This document shows, one piece after another, positions 24,060 to 31,696 of a DNA stretch of 36,356 nt. The position numbers and the translations under genes were made by a program. Within the stretch, counting starts at the first letter, position 1; every line of letters begins with the position of its first letter. The stretch lies in assembly GCA_903821635.1 (NCBI GenBank), contig CAIJLV010000093.1, positions 1 to 36,356 on the forward strand. The letters are read 5' to 3'. This DNA is from an uncultured Verrucomicrobiota bacterium. GTDB lineage: Bacteria; Verrucomicrobiota; Verrucomicrobiia; Limisphaerales; UBA9464. Under the pieces are notes generated by a model. The model saw nothing but the letters and a program-made list of their open reading frames with translations, was not told where the DNA came from and did no database searches.

Positions 24060-25298
24060 ATGAACCTACGCCAATTTGAAAACGTTCCCCTCGTAGGCAG
24101 CCTCCGGACGGCTTACCTGCGCCAACTGGCTAACACCGTTTCTCCGGCCGGCATCCTTGCCTGGAGCGGGCGAATTCCTGCCCTACGCCGCCTCTTGCAA
24201 CGCCCTCCTGTTTCCGATCTTCGCCGGGTCAAAAATATCGGAGTGCTGCGCTACGACGGCATGGGGGACATGGTGCTGACTTCAGGAATGCTGCGTGAAC
24301 TGCGGCGCTGCGTGCCGAATGCCAAGATCACAATGATCTGTCGCACGCCTTGGGCGGCATGGATGCGCACCTGCCCCTGGGTTGATCAGGTGCTCGACCT
24401 CGAGATGACGTTTCCAACTCGCTTCTATGAGCAGCGGCGCGTCCTGCAACTATTACGGTTTGCCCGCCGTGAAATTTGGCCCCTCGAATTGGACGTGCTC
24501 CTCCAACCCGGCACGCTTTATTGGTATTTCAATTCGCGCGCCCTCGCTTGGTTCACCGGCGCCCCGGTGCGGGCCTGCTGGGAAGATCCGAATTGGGGCG
24601 TTGATACCGGCGGTGGATTCCACACCCATAACCTGCCCTTTCCGAACGCTTGGCACGAGACGGACAAGTGCTACCGGATGTTGGAGGCGGTGGGCTTGAA
24701 TCCCCAAGGGCGTCACTTGGAGTGCTGGTGGACCGAACAAGAGGGAAGCGCGGCGGCCGAACTCGCCCATAACGCCCGAAATGGCAGACGGCAGTTGGTG
24801 GCCCTAGGATTAGCCTGCAGTGAAGAGCCCCGGCGGTGGCCAAAAGAACGCTTTTTGGAAGTGATTCGCGCCGTGAGTCGCGAGCGGAATGTCTCATTCA
24901 TGGCCTTCGGTGGCCTGGACGTCGCTGAGACGTGCCATTGGTTGGCGGGACAGGTTCCCGACCAAGTGTGCTATCTCGGGCCGAAACACACGTTGGGCAC
25001 GTTGTGGGCGGCCATCGCTCAGTGTGACCTCTACTTGGGCAACGACACGGGTTTCACCCACATGGCCGCGGCTGCCCGGGTTCCGGTAGTTGATATCCGA
25101 GGGCTGCCGGTCGGGGCGCGTTTGGGCACGCGCGGCGACCCTTGTCACACGGGGCCTTATGACACCATCTGTCGCGTGGTGCGCCCGCCCGCAGGCACGC
25201 CGGTGGACGCCCCGCTAGATGCAAAATTGGTCCCCGTGGAGCCAGTGCTCACGGCGACTTTGGAATTGCTCAGCCGCTCGCCGGCGAAATCGGAGTGA
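24060..25298 (+). CDS. GT9 (ADP-heptose:LPS heptosyltransferase-like) glycosyltransferase
   Basis: The 412-residue protein has the GT9 layout: KNIGVLRYDGMGDMVLTSGMLRELRRCVPNAKITMICR in the N-terminal domain and GTLWAAIAQCDLYLGNDTGFTHMAAAARVPVVDI in the C-terminal one, with the ND.G..H.AAA signature of the nucleotide-sugar site. VALGLACSEEPRRWPKERFLEVI matches the donor loop. Family members add heptose or related sugars to lipopolysaccharide core. The ATG at 24060 is chosen; the frame is also open to a GTG at 23976 just behind the hairpin, and those 28 extra codons look plausibly coding, so the start is uncertain. The end overlaps the next, convergent gene by 29 bp. Confidence 0.87.
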   Translation: MNLRQFENVPLVGSLRTAYLRQLANTVSPAGILAWSGRIPALRRLLQRPPVSDLRRVKNIGVLRYDGMGDMVLTSGMLRELRRCVPNAKITMICRTPWAAWMRTCPWVDQVLDLEMTFPTRFYEQRRVLQLLRFARREIWPLELDVLLQPGTLYWYFNSRALAWFTGAPVRACWEDPNWGVDTGGGFHTHNLPFPNAWHETDKCYRMLEAVGLNPQGRHLECWWTEQEGSAAAELAHNARNGRRQLVALGLACSEEPRRWPKERFLEVIRAVSRERNVSFMAFGGLDVAETCHWLAGQVPDQVCYLGPKHTLGTLWAAIAQCDLYLGNDTGFTHMAAAARVPVVDIRGLPVGARLGTRGDPCHTGPYDTICRVVRPPAGTPVDAPLDAKLVPVEPVLTATLELLSRSPAKSE

Positions 25299-26133
25299 GG
25301 GAAATGTTGAGCAGATTACTGACCTTTTCGGCGAAGTTGAGGTTGGCTTCTCGACTCAACGGTAGGGCTTCGGGATACGCCTGAGGTTCTTTGAGTCGCT
25401 GTTCCCAGCTTTCGATTTGGGCGCGAACGATGGGAAATCGGAAGCCTTCAAACTTCGACGAAAAGGGGATGGCAATGACTTTTCGTCCGAGCAACTGCCC
25501 CCAGTAGGCCCCGTGATAGCTACTGGTTACAATCGTCTCTCCGGACGCAAGGAAGGTGAGGACTTCACGCAAGGAACGACTGCCGTTTGATATTCTAGGG
25601 TGAGCGCGCTGCGGAATCGGAAAATCCTTATGGTCGTAGATCACTAGCTCATGGACCGGTGCGAGCCCGCGGCACTCGTCTATCAAGGGACTCATACAGC
25701 TTACGCAAGGAACCCATTCTTGGTCCGTGCCCCAATCTCGGATTCCAGCAAGTTTGACCCGGTCATTTAGTAGTGGCCCACCGCCAGATCCATCCGCGTG
25801 GAGGTTTTGCCCAATGCCCCAGTAAATGAGCGGTCCTCGATAGTTTGAGAGCAGACGCTGAACTAAGGTCGTGAAATAAAAAATCCCGCCGCCGCCTAAA
25901 ATGACCGGGTTCCGTGAATGCCAGAACAGTCGGGCGTTGGAGAGAGCCAAAATGTCCTTCCTGAACACCCGTTTGCTGGAGGAAAAATAGTCAAAAGGGC
26001 AGCACGAGGCGTCGCCAAGGTTCTCCCGGTTCGCTTCGAGGCGGTAGACGCTGAGTAAACTGGGGCGAAACAACCGGTCCAACCTCTGGAGGTGGGCGGG
26101 AAATACGCTGCCATGGGAAAGCATCGCTGCCAT
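25270..26133 (-). CDS. Polysaccharide pyruvyl transferase-like protein
   Basis: The 287-residue product carries the pattern of the polysaccharide pyruvyl transferase family: ENLGDASCCPFDYF near the N-terminus, VILGGGGIFYF, PLIYWGIGQN, IRDWGTDQEW, HELVIYDHKDFPIP, and ETIVTSSYHGAYWGQLLGRKVIAIPFSSKF near the C-terminus. Enzymes of this family add pyruvyl ketals to surface sugars. The start is uncertain: ATGs at 26211, 26133 and 26124 are all in frame, and I took 26133. GC content is visibly lower than in the neighbours (some 60-bp lines are near 50 percent). This suggests acquisition as a polysaccharide-variation gene. Confidence 0.8.
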   Translation of the reverse strand: MAAMLSHGSVFPAHLQRLDRLFRPSLLSVYRLEANRENLGDASCCPFDYFSSSKRVFRKDILALSNARLFWHSRNPVILGGGGIFYFTTLVQRLLSNYRGPLIYWGIGQNLHADGSGGGPLLNDRVKLAGIRDWGTDQEWVPCVSCMSPLIDECRGLAPVHELVIYDHKDFPIPQRAHPRISNGSRSLREVLTFLASGETIVTSSYHGAYWGQLLGRKVIAIPFSSKFEGFRFPIVRAQIESWEQRLKEPQAYPEALPLSREANLNFAEKVSNLLNISLTPISPASG

Positions 26134-26369
26134 GTGTTGGCTGATCGTAGTCACCTTGAAAAATGGGCAACTGAAACGCTGCTCACCAATCCGCCCTTGT
26201 CGGAAAGTCATCAAGTTTGGCTAGGGCTGCTAAAAAACTTCGTGCATTTGGGGCGGAGGTCACTTGTCCGGCAAGTCTACCTCGGCCTTTGTTGTTCGCG
26301 GAAATCCCCATTTTTGATGAAGATCAAATCAAACAGGGCGGCCCATGTCAGGCTGCCCTCGTGGCCCGT

Positions 26370-27578
26370 ATGCAACTTACCACGCCGTCCCTCGTGCCTG
26401 ATCGTCGTTCCCTCACGTGGCGCGAACTGACCGCGGAGCCGTTCCGCATCTTTTTTCCGCTCGGACTCCTGCTTGGGGTCGGCGGAGTCCTGCTTTGGCC
26501 GCTCCATTTTTCCGGAATTTGGCCCGCGTATCCCGGCACGGCGCACGCCCGCCTGATGGCGCACGGATTCTTCGGCAGCTTTGTGCTCGGTTTTTTGGGC
26601 ACCGCGCTCCCGCGAATGCTCGGCACCCGACCGTTTTCCAGTCTGCTGGTCACGAGCCTGTGGTTGACCCAAATCGGCGCCATGGGCCTGCACGCCGCGG
26701 GCTTCACGGTCGCGGCCGACGGCACTTTTCTCGCCGTGCTGTTGCTCTTGGGTGGGGCCGTGGTTGCCCGTTTCCGCGAGCGTTCGGAGCTGCCGCCGCC
26801 CGGTTTTGTTTTGGCCGCGTTGGGGTTGTTGTGTGCCGTCACGGGGTTGGTGGCTGGATTCTGGCCGTTAGACGAAGCGGCGAACGCAATTCAAGCCGTG
26901 GTGCCGGCCCGGTTGATGTATCAGGGCTTCCTAATTCTTCCGGTGCTCGGGGTGGGTGGCTTCATTTTCCCCGGGCTGTTGGGTTCGCCCGAGCGCCCTG
27001 ATTTCCCCGCCACCCGGCGACCGACGTCCGGTTGGCTGCACGCAGCGGCTTGGGCGGGCGCGGCGGGCGGAGCGATCATGGTTAGTTTTTTCCTCGAAGC
27101 GCAGGGGCAGATTCGGCTTGGCCACTTGCTGCGCGTGGGGGCGGCGGGCCTCTACTTAGGTTGGCAGATTCCGCTCCGGCAAGCGGCCGGAACACGCTCC
27201 ACCGCTGCCTACAGTCTGCGGGCTGGCTTGGGACTCATGCTGGCAGGTTTGTTGGCGGTGGCGCTGTTTCCGCCGTGGCGGGTGGCGTGGTTGCACCTGA
27301 CGTTGGCGAGTGGGTTGGTGGCGGTCACGTTGGTGGTGGCCACTCGGGTCGTGTGGGGGCATAGCGGCCAGCGCCAGCGACTGCAGGCCCGCAATGTCTG
27401 GCTGATCGTGGCGTTGGCCTTGCTCTTCAGCGGAACCCTGACCCGCATCACGGGCGATTTCCTGCCCCAAATCCTGCCCACCCACTACAGCTACGGCGCT
27501 CTGATGTGGGCGGCCGGGGCGATTCTCTGGGCGTGGCAGGTGCTGCCGGCGGTCTTGGTTGCGGACGAGGCCGGCTAA
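26370..27578 (+). CDS. nnrS: NnrS family membrane protein
   Basis: The 402-residue protein is almost entirely hydrophobic, with about twelve predicted helices. Family marks are the start EPFRIFFPLGLLLGVGGVLLW, AHARLMAHGFFGSFVLGFLGTALPRML, and GFLILPVLGVGGFIFPGLLG. NnrS proteins are haem- and copper-containing membrane proteins linked to nitric-oxide tolerance. Their genes often sit near denitrification genes, but none is seen here. The ATG at 26370 is chosen because the conserved segment begins soon after; the frame is open upstream to 26217 with a non-conserved extension. A TerB-like gene follows on the same strand, 72 bp away. Confidence 0.9.
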   Translation: MQLTTPSLVPDRRSLTWRELTAEPFRIFFPLGLLLGVGGVLLWPLHFSGIWPAYPGTAHARLMAHGFFGSFVLGFLGTALPRMLGTRPFSSLLVTSLWLTQIGAMGLHAAGFTVAADGTFLAVLLLLGGAVVARFRERSELPPPGFVLAALGLLCAVTGLVAGFWPLDEAANAIQAVVPARLMYQGFLILPVLGVGGFIFPGLLGSPERPDFPATRRPTSGWLHAAAWAGAAGGAIMVSFFLEAQGQIRLGHLLRVGAAGLYLGWQIPLRQAAGTRSTAAYSLRAGLGLMLAGLLAVALFPPWRVAWLHLTLASGLVAVTLVVATRVVWGHSGQRQRLQARNVWLIVALALLFSGTLTRITGDFLPQILPTHYSYGALMWAAGAILWAWQVLPAVLVADEAG

Positions 27579-27650
27579 TCGTGGGCCTGACTCGACAGTC
27601 GGCAGCCCACGGGCTTAGGTTTCGACTCCAGCCTAGTGGAACCGACTCGT

Positions 27651-28022
27651 ATGAAACTCGACCTGCTCGTTGGCGCCCAACGCCGCGCCCTCCTCGATTT
27701 GACGCTCCTCGCCATGTATGCGGACGGCCACTTGGCCGCCGTCGAAGATCAGCGGGTGCGGTCGCTCCTCGGGGCGCTCGGTTGTCCCACGGAATCCGAG
27801 GCGGCGCGGGAATACGACGAAGCCATCGGCCGGATCAGTCGGCACGCGGGTTCGGTGGCCACTGCGACTGACCACGCTGTGGAATTGGCGAAGTGCTTTG
27901 GCACGCCCGCCGAGCGGCAGGAAGTTTTGGCGGTGCTCGACCAGTTGGTGGCCAGCGACCGGCACATTTCCGTGACGGAAACCGAGCTGCTTGCGGCCCT
28001 CAAGGAGGCGTTGGCCAGTTGA
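27651..28022 (+). CDS. TerB-like helical protein
   Basis: The 123-residue protein is all-helical, with two related halves containing LLAMYADGHLAAVEDQRVRSLLGALG and LVASDRHISVTETELLAALKEAL. The aDG.i...E...l..l pattern is that of the TerB/DjlA N-domain group, which can bind metal. The function is unknown outside tellurite-resistance operons, and no ter genes are nearby. The ATG at 27651 is preferred over a GTG at 27636. The gene ends 57 bp before the convergent dapA stop. Confidence 0.65.
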   Translation: MKLDLLVGAQRRALLDLTLLAMYADGHLAAVEDQRVRSLLGALGCPTESEAAREYDEAIGRISRHAGSVATATDHAVELAKCFGTPAERQEVLAVLDQLVASDRHISVTETELLAALKEALAS

Positions 28023-28079
28023 AGGGCGAACCCACCAACCCGCGCCCGGTTCCGGCGGCAGGTTGGCGGCGGGGTCACG

Positions 28080-28958
28080 TCACTTCACCAAACCGACCTG
28101 CTTCAAGGTGGCGGCGACGAGTTCGCGCGACTTGGCGGTGATGGGCACCAAGGGGAGACGGAGTTCTTCCGTCAGCATTCCCAAGAGGGCGAGTGCGGCC
28201 TTCACCGGGGCGGGATTTGATTCGACGAAGAGGTTCTTAAAGAGCGGATAGAACTGGGCGTGTAGCTTTTGCGCCTTGATCAAATCACCGCTGGCGTAGG
28301 CATTCACCATCGCGCTGACCTGTTTCGGCGCCACGTTGGACGCCACGCTCACCACGCCGGCGGCCCCCACCGACATGAACGGCAGCGTCAACGAGTCGTC
28401 GCCACTCAGGATCGTGAATTTCGCGGGCAGCGCAGCGCGCAATTGGCTCACCCGGTCGCACGAACCGCCGGCTTCCTTGATCGACACGATCGTGGGGCAG
28501 TCTTGGGCGAGGCGCACCACGGTCTCGACGGCGATCTCGATGCCGCAGCGGCCGGGGATGCTATACAGCATCAGGGGCAGCCGGGTGGCGGCGGCGATGG
28601 CTTTGAAGTGCTGGTAGACGCCTTCCTGCGTGGGCTTGTTGTAATACGGCGCGACTTGGAGCGAGCCCACGGCCCCGACGGCGGCCGCCCGCTCGGTCAG
28701 GTAAATGGCTTCGCGGGTCGAATTGGCGCCGGTGCCGGCCAAAACCTTTACCTTGCCCGCCGCGGCCTTCACGGCGACTTCGACGACCCGGATGTGTTCG
28801 TCGTAGTCGAGCGTGGGCGATTCGCCGGTGGTGCCGACGGGGATGATGCCGTCCACGCCGCCTTTGACCTGGGCCTTGACGAGGCGTTCGAGGGCGGATT
28901 CATCCAACTGGCCGTTACGGAACGGCGTGACGATGGCGGTGTAGGTGCCGGTAAACAT
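28080..28958 (-). CDS. dapA: 4-hydroxy-tetrahydrodipicolinate synthase
   Basis: The 292-residue protein has the usual DapA length. Seen are the N-terminal GTYTAIVTPF, VGTTGESPTL (42-50), YYNKPTQEG, the catalytic Y132 in LMLYSIPGRCG with R137, and the Schiff-base lysine K161 in IVSIKEAGG, followed by GDDSLTLPFMSVGAAGVVSV. It condenses pyruvate with aspartate semialdehyde in the diaminopimelate/lysine pathway in the cytoplasm. The ATG at 28958 is fixed by the family N-terminus; the longer open frame overlaps dapB and is spurious. dapB is divergent, with 133 bp between them. Confidence 0.97.
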   Translation of the reverse strand: MFTGTYTAIVTPFRNGQLDESALERLVKAQVKGGVDGIIPVGTTGESPTLDYDEHIRVVEVAVKAAAGKVKVLAGTGANSTREAIYLTERAAAVGAVGSLQVAPYYNKPTQEGVYQHFKAIAAATRLPLMLYSIPGRCGIEIAVETVVRLAQDCPTIVSIKEAGGSCDRVSQLRAALPAKFTILSGDDSLTLPFMSVGAAGVVSVASNVAPKQVSAMVNAYASGDLIKAQKLHAQFYPLFKNLFVESNPAPVKAALALLGMLTEELRLPLVPITAKSRELVAATLKQVGLVK

Positions 28959-29091
28959 ACAAAACGGGCCGGAAGCGTCGGAACTGGGCCCGGCTTTGGA
29001 AAGGGGTTTTTCCACCTGCCCCGCGAGCAGGCCACGGCGGTGGTTTCTCCCCTCGCCCTCCGCCCGGTCCATTGGTATCCCTGCCGGGCAC

Positions 29092-29826
29092 ATGACGAAG
29101 CTCATCATCAATGGGGCGAAGGGGCGCATGGGGCAGACCCTGCTGAGTTGCGCCGCCCGCATTCCCGAACTGCAAATCGTCGCCGCTACGGACGTGGGGG
29201 ACGACTTGTCTGGCCCACTCGCCCAATGCGACGCCGTGATCGATTTCACGCTCCATCACGTCACGGCCGACGTGGCGACGCTCTGTGCGCGTCATGGCAA
29301 GGCGCTGGTGATCGGCACCACCGGTCATAGCGAGGCGGAAAAGGCGGTGATCCGGGCGGCGGCCGCGACGATCCCGATGGTCTGGGCCACTAATTTTTCG
29401 ACCGGTGTAAACACCCTCTTCTGGCTCACGCGCAAAGCCGCGGAAATCCTGGGTCCCAGCTTCGATCTTGAGGTCGTCGAGATGCATCACCGCTTGAAGA
29501 AAGATGCCCCGAGCGGCACAGCCACCACGCTGCTCGAAATTCTCGCCGACGTGCGGAAGCTCCAGTTGGAAGAAGCCCTCCGCCATGGTCGCAAGGGCAT
29601 CACGGGTGAACGCACGAGCGAGGAGATCGGCATTCACGCCCTGCGCGGGGGCGACGTGGTGGGCGATCACACCGTCATCTTTGCCGCGAACGGTGAGCGC
29701 GTGGAACTCACTCACAAGGCCAGCAGCCGGGAGACCTTTGCCAACGGCGCGCTACGGGCGGCCCAATGGGTGGTCGGGCGGGCGCCGGGCATCTACGACA
29801 TGCAGGCTGTGTTGGGGCTCAAGTGA
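29092..29826 (+). CDS. dapB: 4-hydroxy-tetrahydrodipicolinate reductase
   Basis: The 244-residue protein starts MTKLIINGAKGRMGQTL, the nucleotide-binding loop of DapB. It then shows VIDFTLHH, VIGTTGHS, TNFSTGVN, and the catalytic HHRLKKDAPSGTA segment. The family is usually 240-275 residues. It reduces the DapA product with NAD(P)H. The ATG at 29092 is chosen because the Rossmann motif begins there. Its TGA overlaps the next ATG (29824-29828), so translation of the YcxB-like gene is probably coupled. With dapA facing away, both lysine/peptidoglycan genes share one regulatory gap. Confidence 0.97.
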   Translation: MTKLIINGAKGRMGQTLLSCAARIPELQIVAATDVGDDLSGPLAQCDAVIDFTLHHVTADVATLCARHGKALVIGTTGHSEAEKAVIRAAAATIPMVWATNFSTGVNTLFWLTRKAAEILGPSFDLEVVEMHHRLKKDAPSGTATTLLEILADVRKLQLEEALRHGRKGITGERTSEEIGIHALRGGDVVGDHTVIFAANGERVELTHKASSRETFANGALRAAQWVVGRAPGIYDMQAVLGLK

Positions 29827-30386
29827 TGTCTAATCCGGCTATCATCCGCCTCGATTTTGTCGAGAACGAGGAGCTGTTCCTCGAAGCCTACGACCGGCTG
29901 CCCGCCGAGCTGCGGGTGAGCCGCAACACGAAGTTGGCCACGCCGCTGCTGATCTTGGTGGGGGTGGTGCTCGTGGGATACCGCTGTGTGGACGATTACC
30001 GGGCCGAAAACCCACTGTGGTGGCTGGGCTTGGTGATTGGGCCAATAATCGTTGGCCTGATCTGGTTCTGGAGCCTCAGCAGGCAAGCCCACCGGCGGGC
30101 CTTCATCCGCGGCTTGCGGCGGCATTTCGAGGGCGGGTCCCGCCGGGGCAGTGCCACGTTTAACGAAGCAGGTTTTGTCTCGATGCGCGATGACGGTCGC
30201 AGCAAGGAACACGCTTGGAGCGATGTGCCCCGGGTGATTCTTCGCCCGGATGGCTGCTTTGTGTTTATCGACGAGACGACGTCATTCTGGTTTCCGAAAC
30301 GCGTTTTTGAGTCGGAGTCCGCTTATCAACGGTTGGAAGCGTTGCTGGTCCGGCACGTGGCCCGCATCGAACGCCTCACGGCATGA
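29826..30386 (+). CDS. YcxB-like membrane protein
   Basis: The 186-residue protein has a short N-terminal region, two membrane helices (about 38-55, KLATPLLILVGVVLVGYRC, and about 67-85, WWLGLVIGPIIVGLIWFWS), and a C-terminal soluble domain with GSATFNEAGFVSMRDDGRSKEHAWSDVPRVILRPDGCFVFIDETTSFWFPKRVF. The two helices followed by a PH-like domain with W..i..v......v...d....iP.. are the YcxB-like pattern. Its function is unknown. It sits between dapB and folK with overlapping stops and starts on both sides. Confidence 0.7.
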   Translation: MSNPAIIRLDFVENEELFLEAYDRLPAELRVSRNTKLATPLLILVGVVLVGYRCVDDYRAENPLWWLGLVIGPIIVGLIWFWSLSRQAHRRAFIRGLRRHFEGGSRRGSATFNEAGFVSMRDDGRSKEHAWSDVPRVILRPDGCFVFIDETTSFWFPKRVFESESAYQRLEALLVRHVARIERLTA

Positions 30387-30907
30387 GTGCGGGGCCGGTG
30401 ATCATCGCACTGGGCGCCAACCTAGGGGAACCCGGCCGGCAATTGGTGGCGGCGATGGACCGATTGGAAGCTCTGGCCGGGGCCCCAATCCGGCGCTCGT
30501 CGCTCTGGGAAACCACGCCGGTCAATTGTCCGCCGGGATCCCCTCGCTTTGCTAATGCCGTGGTGGTGTTTGCCCCCCAGCCGGCGGAATCGCCCGAGTC
30601 GCTGTTACTGAAATTGCAGGCGTTGGAGCGGGAATTTGGCCGGGTGCCCAAGTTGGTGCTCAATGAAGCCCGGCCGCTTGATTTGGACCTCATCGCCTGG
30701 GGCTGCGAGACGCGGTCGCACCCGCAACTTACACTGCCGCACCCCCGTGCGCACGAGCGGGAGTTCGTGCTGCGCCCCTTGGCGGAAGTGTGGCCGGAGT
30801 TCGTCTTACCCGGGCAGTTGCAAGGTGTGGGCGCCTTGCTGGCAGCGTTATCGCCCGATCCGCGGTTCCGGCGTTTGGCGGATCACTCCATGTCCCGCGA
30901 CCAATAG
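30383..30907 (+). CDS. folK: 2-amino-4-hydroxy-6-hydroxymethyldihydropteridine pyrophosphokinase
   Basis: The 174-residue protein has FolK length and motifs: IIALGANLGEPG near the N-terminus, SSLWETTPV, NAVVVF, LLLKLQALEREFGR, and RPLDLDLIAWG with the metal-binding D.D pair, then LPHPRAHEREFVLRPLAEV. It transfers pyrophosphate from ATP to the pterin in folate synthesis. The ATG overlaps the previous stop (ATGA, 30383-30386). Its last 25 bp overlap the convergent zinc-ribbon gene. Confidence 0.96.
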   Translation: MSAGPVIIALGANLGEPGRQLVAAMDRLEALAGAPIRRSSLWETTPVNCPPGSPRFANAVVVFAPQPAESPESLLLKLQALEREFGRVPKLVLNEARPLDLDLIAWGCETRSHPQLTLPHPRAHEREFVLRPLAEVWPEFVLPGQLQGVGALLAALSPDPRFRRLADHSMSRDQ

Positions 30908-31596
30908 AGGATCCGGCTGCAGTTGATGCAGGTGATGATGTCGGTCTGGGCCTTGGCGCTGACAAAGGTCTGCTGGGTCAGCTTCATGTGGCAGCCGCCG
31001 CAGAAGCCGCCCTTGATGGGCACCACCACGTTGTCGCCCTTGCGTTCGAGCAGGTGCTCGTAGCGCGCCAAGGTCGTTTCATCCACGTTTTCGGCGAGGG
31101 CAGCGCGTTCGACCGAGGCGGACTCGAACTCGCGCTTCAAATTGACTTCGCGGGCGGCGAGATCGGCGAGCTGTTTGTCGGATTCCGCTTTCTGGGCGGC
31201 GGCGATCTTGGCCGCTGCCTCGATCTCTTGGGCGATCACCTCCGCCTGTTCCATCAACCCGAGCTCGACGTCTTCCAAGGCGTGGATCTCCCCCTTGGTC
31301 GTTTCGATCTGGTGGGCGTAGGCTTTGTATTGGTCGTTGCTCTTGGTGGCCCCCTGCTGGGTTTCGAGCTTGCGGATGAACTCCTCCTTGGAGTTGACCT
31401 CGAGTTCCAGCTTCTTGCGGTCGCTTTCGATCTGGCGCCCCTTTTGCTTCACGGTGTCAAAGACGGCCTGGGTCTGGGTGGCTTTGTCTTGGAGTCGTTT
31501 CCGCTGGAGTGGGGCATCGGCCAGTTCGGCTCTCAGGCGTAGCAACTTGCGGTCGCGGTCTTGGAGGATCAGCAACTGCTCGATGACGGGAAGCAT
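30883..31596 (-). CDS. Coiled-coil protein with C4 zinc ribbon (zf-RING_7 type)
   Basis: The 237-residue protein is a long coiled coil from about residue 10 to 185, followed by a zinc ribbon with CGGC and CINC pairs (GFCGGCHMKLTQQ and IITCINCSRILYW). This architecture is widespread; in Chlamydia the counterpart is CdsZ, and its biochemical role is unsettled. The gene converges with folK, overlapping by 25 bp, and is divergent from htrA, 100 bp away. Confidence 0.9.
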   Translation of the reverse strand: MLPVIEQLLILQDRDRKLLRLRAELADAPLQRKRLQDKATQTQAVFDTVKQKGRQIESDRKKLELEVNSKEEFIRKLETQQGATKSNDQYKAYAHQIETTKGEIHALEDVELGLMEQAEVIAQEIEAAAKIAAAQKAESDKQLADLAAREVNLKREFESASVERAALAENVDETTLARYEHLLERKGDNVVVPIKGGFCGGCHMKLTQQTFVSAKAQTDIITCINCSRILYWSRDME

Positions 31597-31696
31597 GATG
31601 CCCGGACGCTATCGGCCGTCCGGGCTGCGGGTCAACGGCGCGCCGTGGGAAGTTCCGGCGGGTTGCGCCCCGTTCGGACCGCCGTAATCTCCCGCC

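Noticed and set aside
28959..29249. 97-residue extension of dapA
   Set aside because: It overlaps the start of dapB on the other strand and lies before the standard DapA N-terminus.
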